Below are positions 8,346 through 11,695 of a stretch of 11,695 nt of DNA, piece after piece. The notes under the pieces were generated by a model. The model was not told where the DNA came from. It ran no database searches and worked only from the letters and a program-made list of their open reading frames with translations. This stretch comes from Firmicutes bacterium UBA3906 (GTDB lineage Bacteria; Bacillota; Clostridia; Caldicoprobacterales; DTU083). Both the position numbers and the translations under genes were made by a program. Location of the stretch: assembly GCA_002391555.1 (NCBI GenBank), contig DGFG01000147.1:1-11695 (forward strand), given 5' to 3'. Each line of letters starts with the position of its first letter. The stretch's first letter is position 1.

Positions 8346-8837
8346 GTGAAAAGCTCTTTGTTGCGTACGGATAAGGAGCTGTTACGGATTTACAACTGCC
8401 ATTTTGAAACTGTATACAGGGTTTGTTTTATGTATATGAAAAACAAATACGATACTGAGGATATGGTTCAATCAACCTTTGTCAAGCTAATGAATAGTAA
8501 AAAGGAATTTACTAATACTGAACATGAAAAGGCTTGGCTAATTAGGACAGCAATAAATACCTGCAAGGACCATTACCGAGGTAGGTGGAGCAAGACCATA
8601 CCTATAGAACAGATGGCAGATGTTTCCGTGGAGCAACCCTTTGAGATAGACGAAACTTTAGATAAAGTATTGGCCCTTCCCTCTAAATACAAGATATCAA
8701 TATATCTATACTATTATGAGGGTTACACCACTATAGAAATTGCCAGGATGCTCAATAAGAAGGCATCAACTATTAGGGGGCATTTGTATAAGGGTAGATC
8801 ATTACTCAGAATGGAAATGGAAGGTGATATTGAGTGA
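8346..8837 (+). CDS. ECF-type RNA polymerase sigma factor
   Basis: This is a 163-residue sigma-70-family factor of the extracytoplasmic-function type, which would direct RNA polymerase to a small stress- or envelope-related regulon. The start is GTG at 8346, with AGGGGGG (8331-8337) 8 nt before it; no better start is nearby. Region 2 spans about residues 10-78, with YRVCFMYMKNKYDTEDMVQSTF covering the core-binding and -10 recognition helices and EKAWLIRTAINTCKDHYR ending the domain. Region 4 spans about 105-156, with an LPSKYK start and the helix-turn-helix YTTIEIARMLNKKASTIRGHLYKGRSLLR. Regions 1 and 3 are absent, as expected for ECF factors. The downstream gene overlaps by 4 nt (GTGA), the arrangement expected of a sigma/anti-sigma pair. 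The signal it answers to is not apparent. Confidence 0.93.
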   Translation: MKSSLLRTDKELLRIYNCHFETVYRVCFMYMKNKYDTEDMVQSTFVKLMNSKKEFTNTEHEKAWLIRTAINTCKDHYRGRWSKTIPIEQMADVSVEQPFEIDETLDKVLALPSKYKISIYLYYYEGYTTIEIARMLNKKASTIRGHLYKGRSLLRMEMEGDIE

Positions 8838-10120
8838 ATAGGGACAGCATAAAAAAATCTTTTGATAAGATAAAAGCAGATGAGCAAAGCAAGGACAGAA
8901 TATTTAACAGGGTTCTAGAGCAGAAAAAAGAAAAAAGAAGGTTTGGTCTTTTCACAGGTCTTAAATTAGGCAGGGTAATACCAGTACTAGTACTTGTCCT
9001 ATTACTTGTAGGAGGAGTTGCTATTAAAGGGGTAATGCCCACAAGAGAAAACACAATAGCAGGTGATAGTCCAGGAAAAGAGCTAGTAGACAACACCACT
9101 GGAGGCGATGCCATAGTGGATATAGCCCCTGGAGAAGATTTCCTAGCCCCTATAGCAAATCAATTCCAAATAGGTGATCGGCATTATCAACTAATGCAGG
9201 CTGATTTAATAGGAGAGTTTAATCTCCCTAGCCAGATTAAAAGTAGTGACATAGGCCAAGAAATAGCAGTAATAGATAAAAGTCCTGATGAGTCTCTGCT
9301 AGGCAAGAAGGTTTACTCATATATACCGGCAGGTTGCGAGGCAGTAGTTGCAGTACTAAAGGATGGAGAATATAGCCTGTATACTTTTTTAGCCTTTGAG
9401 TCCTACATGAATAACCAGGATGAGGATGCTGCTAGATATCTAGACCTATATGGGATAAAGGCTGCTAGCGATATTGGAAAGATCCAATTTATAGGCTATT
9501 CTGAGGAGGCTAAGCTAAGGGGTGAGCCTGATATCAAGGCTGAGATAAGTGACCCGGATGAAATTAAAGTCTTTTACCATTACTATTCATCCTTAAAAAA
9601 CTCTAGTGACAAGTACTTTGATAAGCTATTTAACCAAAGACTAGATAAGGGTAGGCAAGATAAGCAAGGTGACTTTGACCTACACCCACCAGACCTACCA
9701 GTAGCACCAGATGAGCCCTCGGCCATAGATCCTAATGTTTATGAAGGTGAGTTACCAAGGGATGTTTATTATGGGGATAAAGAAAATGAGGCCTATGCAC
9801 CAGATTCAACTACATCATCAGGCACAGTAGTAGTGGATCCAGTTGGGCCAATGGATGGTTATCTAGTAGAAGGTGAGGATGAGCCAAGGGATTTAGTTGG
9901 AATAGGTTCTGATATGGTTGATTATGGGGACACATATCCTGGTTCAACAAGACCAAGTCAGGGGTCTGCCAGCAATGCACTTGCAAATAGCGTCCTTATC
10001 CGGATATATAATCAGAAGGGTGTATTTTTATATACTACCTATTACATCGATTTTGGCTTTATATCAAGATTTGAAGTTGGTAGCGAGTTTGCAAGGTTTC
10101 TTGAAAATTATATCAAGTAG
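8834..10120 (+). CDS. Single-pass membrane protein, probable anti-sigma factor
   Basis: This is a 428-residue protein whose GTG start overlaps the sigma factor stop (GTGA). Its role is inferred from position and layout. Residues 1-45 form a charged, probably cytoplasmic segment (KKSFDKIKADEQSKDRIFNR) resembling the short N termini of clostridial anti-sigma factors. Residues 47-66 are a single membrane helix, and about 360 residues follow, probably outside the cell. No HxxxCxxC zinc anti-sigma motif exists; the only Cys is 168. The outer part has a folded-looking block (about 105-270, with LLGKKVYSYIPAGCEAVVAV), a low-complexity acidic Pro/Asp/Gly/Ser-rich stretch (about 271-380), and a hydrophobic and aromatic C-terminal block (386-428, VLIRIYNQKGVFLYTTYY) that may complete the same fold. 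I do not recognise the sensor domain. A different membrane partner of the sigma factor remains possible. Confidence 0.7.
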   Translation: MNRDSIKKSFDKIKADEQSKDRIFNRVLEQKKEKRRFGLFTGLKLGRVIPVLVLVLLLVGGVAIKGVMPTRENTIAGDSPGKELVDNTTGGDAIVDIAPGEDFLAPIANQFQIGDRHYQLMQADLIGEFNLPSQIKSSDIGQEIAVIDKSPDESLLGKKVYSYIPAGCEAVVAVLKDGEYSLYTFLAFESYMNNQDEDAARYLDLYGIKAASDIGKIQFIGYSEEAKLRGEPDIKAEISDPDEIKVFYHYYSSLKNSSDKYFDKLFNQRLDKGRQDKQGDFDLHPPDLPVAPDEPSAIDPNVYEGELPRDVYYGDKENEAYAPDSTTSSGTVVVDPVGPMDGYLVEGEDEPRDLVGIGSDMVDYGDTYPGSTRPSQGSASNALANSVLIRIYNQKGVFLYTTYYIDFGFISRFEVGSEFARFLENYIK

Positions 10121-10143
10121 ATTTGCTTAAATAGTTAGTGGTA

Positions 10144-10192
10144 AATATCTATAGCGGTATGTGGCCTAGTAACCATATACCGCTATAATATT
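10144..10192 (+). terminator. Long hairpin, probable terminator of the sigma/anti-sigma unit
   Basis: The 15-nt arm 10150-10164 (TATAGCGGTATGTGG) pairs with 10173-10187 (CCATATACCGCTATA) with a single G·U, around an 8-nt loop. Beyond one bulged C (10149) the stem continues for five more A/T pairs (10144-10148 with 10188-10192). It sits 23 nt after the stop codon. The T tract behind it is weak and partly inside the stem, so termination is likely but not certain. Confidence 0.6.
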
Positions 10193-10310
10193 ATTGCTAG
10201 GAGCTAAAGAAGTTTTCTGCATTAGAAAAACATATCTTTGTAATTAAAGATTAGATTAGATTTAATGTATTATAGAACAAAATGAAATGTTATGTTTATT
10301 TCAAACAAGC

Positions 10311-10327
10311 TTACATTTAAAATGTAA
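10311..10327 (+). repeat. 17-bp A+T-rich palindrome, possible operator
   Basis: TTACATTT (10311-10318) and AAATGTAA (10320-10327) form perfect 8-nt arms around a single central A. A one-base loop cannot make an RNA hairpin, so a dimeric DNA-binding protein site is the more natural reading. It lies just upstream of the probable purE promoter. No specific regulator can be assigned. Confidence 0.4.
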
Positions 10328-10334
10328 AATTTAT

Positions 10335-10382
10335 GCTGGTAATAGGGCTAACATTGTGATAATATATACATGAAATTTTATA
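10335..10382 (+). promoter_or_regulatory. Probable promoter zone of the purine operon (exact elements unresolved)
   Basis: Two readings are possible. One is an extended -10, TGtGATAAT (10355-10363), with a poor -35, which would start transcription near 10370. The other is TTGTGA (10354-10359), 17 nt, TTTATA (10377-10382), which would start near 10389, right at the riboswitch. A promoter must exist here because the riboswitch has to be transcribed from upstream, but the sequence does not decide between them. Confidence 0.4.
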
Positions 10383-10390
10383 TAGGCAGA

Positions 10391-10460
10391 TTCTTGTATA
10401 ATGGCTTTAATTGGTAAGCGAGTTTCTACCTCTAAACCGTAAATTTAGAGACTACAAGAA
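10391..10460 (+). promoter_or_regulatory. Purine riboswitch aptamer, guanine type
   Basis: This is a three-way junction RNA that binds guanine or hypoxanthine and controls purine genes. P1 is TTCTTGTA (10391-10398) with TACAAGAA (10453-10460). The core segments TATAAT (10397-10402), AGTTTCTACC (10421-10430) and CCGTAAA (loop L3, 10437-10443) match the family closely. P3 is CTCTAAA with TTTAGAG (10430-10436/10444-10450). The specificity base in GACTA (C10452, equivalent to C74 of the xpt aptamer) is C, which selects guanine over adenine. The kissing bases GG (10413-10414) and CC (10437-10438) are present. P2/L2 is unusual: the loop reads AATTGG instead of the common ATATGG, a T·T mismatch closes it, and P2/L2 is one base short, while P3 is one pair longer than in xpt. 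Confidence 0.93.
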
Positions 10461-10481
10461 TAATTTTTAGTAGGTCTATTC

Positions 10482-10530
10482 TGCTTATCACATTTCTATT
10501 TAAAAGTGATAAGCATTATTGATTATTTTT
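10482..10530 (+). terminator. Intrinsic terminator after the guanine aptamer
   Basis: TGCTTATCAC (10482-10491) pairs perfectly with GTGATAAGCA (10506-10515). After one A·A mismatch, three more pairs extend the stem inward. The tract TTATTGATTATTTTT (10516-10530) follows. It lies 21 nt after P1, where the expression platform of the guanine riboswitch is expected. The T tract also forms the 5' strand of the outer stem of the next element, so the two structures may exclude or influence each other. Confidence 0.75.
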
Positions 10531-10655
10531 CTGTGACTAGCATTTCCCAGAGAAATTGGACAGGCCTAATATTGTCGTTTGCGCTTACCAAACAAACTAA
10601 ATAATTAGGGGTAAGTAGCATGAAGTTTTTAAACCTTAGCAAATTAAATAATCAA
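10519..10655 (+). promoter_or_regulatory. Candidate ykkC-family aptamer (possibly PRPP type), divergent
   Basis: The element is closed by a 10-bp stem, TTGATTATTT (10519-10528) with AAATAATCAA (10646-10655). Inside it, CTAG (10537-10540), a UUUC run leading into a small hairpin (CCAG 10547-10550 with TTGG 10556-10559), then GGACAGG (10558-10564) resemble the ykkC-family pattern CUAG..UUCC-hairpin-GGAC(U/A)GG. The 3' segment GGGGTAAGTAGC (10608-10619) resembles the family's GGGAUAnAAGC. CAT (10541-10543) can pair with ATG (10620-10622), where other members pair GGG with CCC. CCTAAT (10565-10570) with ATTAGG (10604-10609) and GTTTG with CAAAC (10577-10581/10589-10593) would form the third helix, but its internal-loop bases do not match the PRPP consensus as I remember it. 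The position between a guanine riboswitch and purE favours a PRPP-type role. Assignment is by eye and tentative. Confidence 0.5.
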
Positions 10656-10686
10656 GGGTCCAGCTATGTGGCCTTTCTATGCAAAT

Positions 10687-10721
10687 AAACAGCGGCTTTT
10701 TGTCTCTGTTTTTTTATTTTT
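10687..10721 (+). terminator. Intrinsic terminator directly before purE
   Basis: AAACAGCGGC (10687-10696) pairs with GTCTCTGTTT (10702-10711) around a TTTTT loop, with one C·T mismatch and one G·U. A T-rich tract, TTTTTATTTTT (10711-10721), follows. It ends only a few bases before the purE ribosome binding site, so it would stop transcription just before the operon and is the natural output of the second leader element. Confidence 0.75.
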
Positions 10722-10739
10722 ATGAGGAGGGGAATAATA

Positions 10740-11207
10740 ATGCAGGTAAGTATTATCATGGGCTCAATCAGTGATGATGGAGTTATGCAGCAGGCATGTG
10801 ATATATTAGATGATTTTGGAGTTAACTACGAGAAAAAGGTCCTATCTGCCCATCGGACACCAGATGTACTCGTCAATTATATAAAAGATGCTGTAGCTAG
10901 AGGGGTAAAGGTGATTATTGCAGGTGCGGGTGGGGCAGCTCATCTGCCCGGAGTGATAGCTGCCTTTACAACAGTTCCTGTTATAGGTGTACCTATAAAG
11001 AGTAGGACTCTAAATGGACTCGATTCCTTGCTATCAATTGTTCAAATGCCAAGTGGTATTCCTGTAGCTAGTATGGCTATAGATGGAGCAAAGAACGCAG
11101 CCCTGTATTCAATATCTATACTAGCACTGACCGATCAAGGGCTAAGTCAAAAGCTAAAGGACTTTAGAAAGCAACAAGAAAAAGCTGTACTTGATATAGA
11201 AATTTAG
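10740..11207 (+). CDS. purE: N5-carboxyaminoimidazole ribonucleotide mutase (PurE class I)
   Basis: PurE moves the carboxyl group of N5-CAIR to give CAIR in purine synthesis. The ATG at 10740 is chosen because GAGGAGGGG (10724-10732) lies 7 nt before it; an in-frame ATG at 10722 would overlap this site. The length is 155 residues (E. coli 169), a single flavodoxin-like domain that forms octamers in the family. Motifs are MGSISDDGVM (7-16), SAHRTP (36-41, with His38), AGAGGAAHLPG (61-71, with His68), and LDSLLSIVQMPSGIPVA (94-110). Two oddities appear: the usual Trp after SD in GSxSDW is Asp, and the usual AIGxAGAxNAAL segment is two residues shorter (AIDGAKNAAL). Class I enzymes need PurK upstream in the pathway; none is visible. 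The gene is under leader control and 51 nt from purL. Confidence 0.95.
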   Translation: MQVSIIMGSISDDGVMQQACDILDDFGVNYEKKVLSAHRTPDVLVNYIKDAVARGVKVIIAGAGGAAHLPGVIAAFTTVPVIGVPIKSRTLNGLDSLLSIVQMPSGIPVASMAIDGAKNAALYSISILALTDQGLSQKLKDFRKQQEKAVLDIEI

Positions 11208-11258
11208 TATTAACCAGAGCTTTTTATAAGCAATCTATAAAGAATGCGAGGTAAAAAT

Positions 11259-11695
11259 GTGAATTATCGAATATTTGTAGAAAAAAAAGAGGGCTTCCAG
11301 ATAGAAGCAAGAGCACTACTAGAGGATTTTAACCAGAATCTAGACCTAGACTTAAAGACGTTGAACCTACTTAACGTGTATGACTTATTTGGTTTTAATG
11401 AGGACCTATTGGAAAAAACAAAATATGGAGTGTTTGCTGACGTCAGGACAGATAATGTTTATGAAAGCTTTAACTTAACAGAACTGCCTTTTATAGCTGT
11501 AGAACCTTTGCCTGGCCAATTTGACCAGAGGGCTTCATCAGCCATAGACTGTGTTAGGTTAATAGACCCAAATAGCCATATAAATATAAAGAGCTCACAG
11601 CTACTTGTATTTGATAATTCTATTAGCAAGAAAGATTTACAAAGGATAAAGGACTACTACATAAATAGGGTAGAGAGTAGGGAGAAAAACTTAAG
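11259..11695 (+). CDS. purL: Phosphoribosylformylglycinamidine synthase, extended single-chain type (3'-partial)
   Basis: This enzyme converts FGAR, glutamine and ATP to FGAM in purine synthesis. Only the first 145 residues lie in the window; the frame is open to the edge. The start is GTG at 11259 with GAGGT (11248-11252) 6 nt before it. An overlapping ATG at 11257 is followed at once by a stop and cannot be used. The segment MNYRIFVEKKEGFQIEA and the strongly conserved PGQFDQRASSA (85-95), with NRVESRE near residue 137, match the N-terminal, PurS-like domain of the roughly 1200-residue extended PurL of clostridia and proteobacteria, which carries its glutaminase domain in the same chain. 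Bacilli instead use separate PurS, PurQ and short PurL. The family call rests on the N-terminal domain only. Confidence 0.88.
   Translation, partial: MNYRIFVEKKEGFQIEARALLEDFNQNLDLDLKTLNLLNVYDLFGFNEDLLEKTKYGVFADVRTDNVYESFNLTELPFIAVEPLPGQFDQRASSAIDCVRLIDPNSHINIKSSQLLVFDNSISKKDLQRIKDYYINRVESREKNL

Larger units (their letters stand above)
10121..10739 (+). other. 619-bp intergenic region: hairpin, A+T-rich spacer and purE leader
   Basis: I see no convincing protein gene here. In order it holds a long hairpin after the membrane-protein gene (10144-10192), an A+T-rich spacer (10193-10310) with a weak bulged stem around 10207-10240 and a short AGATT triplication near 10248-10262, a 17-bp palindrome (10311-10327), a probable promoter zone (about 10335-10382), a guanine-type riboswitch (10391-10460), a terminator (10482-10530), a ykkC-like element (10519-10655), a small hairpin (10654-10676), a second terminator (10687-10721) and the purE ribosome binding site (about 10725-10732). 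Confidence 0.8.

Noticed and set aside
9918..10130. 70-codon open frame inside the end of the membrane-protein gene
   Set aside because: It lies in another frame of a well-supported gene, has no good ribosome site and no family-like sequence.
10207..10262. Bulged stem and AGATT triplication in the spacer
   Set aside because: Both are short and A+T rich, with no terminator tail or gene context; they are probably low-complexity background.
10584..10615. Pseudoknot: CTTACC (10584-10589) with GGTAAG (10610-10615)
   Set aside because: It is a perfect 6-bp match that would cross the CCTAAT/ATTAGG helix, but a 6-bp match in a region this size is expected by chance and it would use the GGGGTAAG segment assigned to the ykkC-like core. 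Comparative data would be needed.

Overview
The window looks like a chromosomal segment of a low-GC, Gram-positive anaerobe, most likely a member of the Clostridia. The DNA is A+T rich, uses ATA, CTA and AGG codons heavily, and has strong AGGAGG-type ribosome binding sites. It encodes the PyrK/PyrD (class 1B) dihydroorotate dehydrogenase pair, an extended-type PurL and a riboswitch-controlled purE. Extended PurL, instead of the separate PurS/PurQ/PurL of bacilli, favours Clostridia over Bacillus. No species can be named from the sequence alone.

Region 1 (1-8250) is a tightly packed pyrimidine operon: pyrB (5' end cut by the window), pyrC, carB, pyrK, pyrD, pyrF, pyrE, closed by a clear intrinsic terminator. 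Neighbouring genes overlap or are separated by no more than 10 nt. Together they make UMP: CarB supplies carbamoyl phosphate, PyrB and PyrC form dihydroorotate, PyrD/PyrK oxidise it to orotate with NAD+, and PyrE and PyrF convert orotate to UMP. The order matches the Bacillus subtilis pyr operon except that the glutaminase subunit gene carA/pyrAA is missing between pyrC and carB, where the two genes overlap directly.

Region 2 (8251-10192) is a two-gene signalling unit. An ECF-type sigma factor gene sits behind a candidate ECF promoter (CAACC, 16 nt, CGTA) and overlaps by 4 nt a single-pass membrane protein, probably its anti-sigma factor. That protein has no zinc-binding anti-sigma motif and has a large outside domain carrying an acidic, Pro/Asp/Gly-rich stretch. 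A long hairpin follows it.

Region 3 (10193-11695) is the start of a purine operon. A leader of about 350 nt contains a guanine-type purine riboswitch, an intrinsic terminator, a second structured element that I read as a probable ykkC-family (possibly PRPP-type) aptamer, and a second terminator ending just before the purE ribosome binding site. purE and the beginning of an extended-type purL follow. The leader is the most interesting part of the window: it resembles the known tandem guanine-PRPP logic-gate leaders but departs from the consensus in several places. I found no mobile elements, CRISPR arrays, tRNAs or rRNAs.
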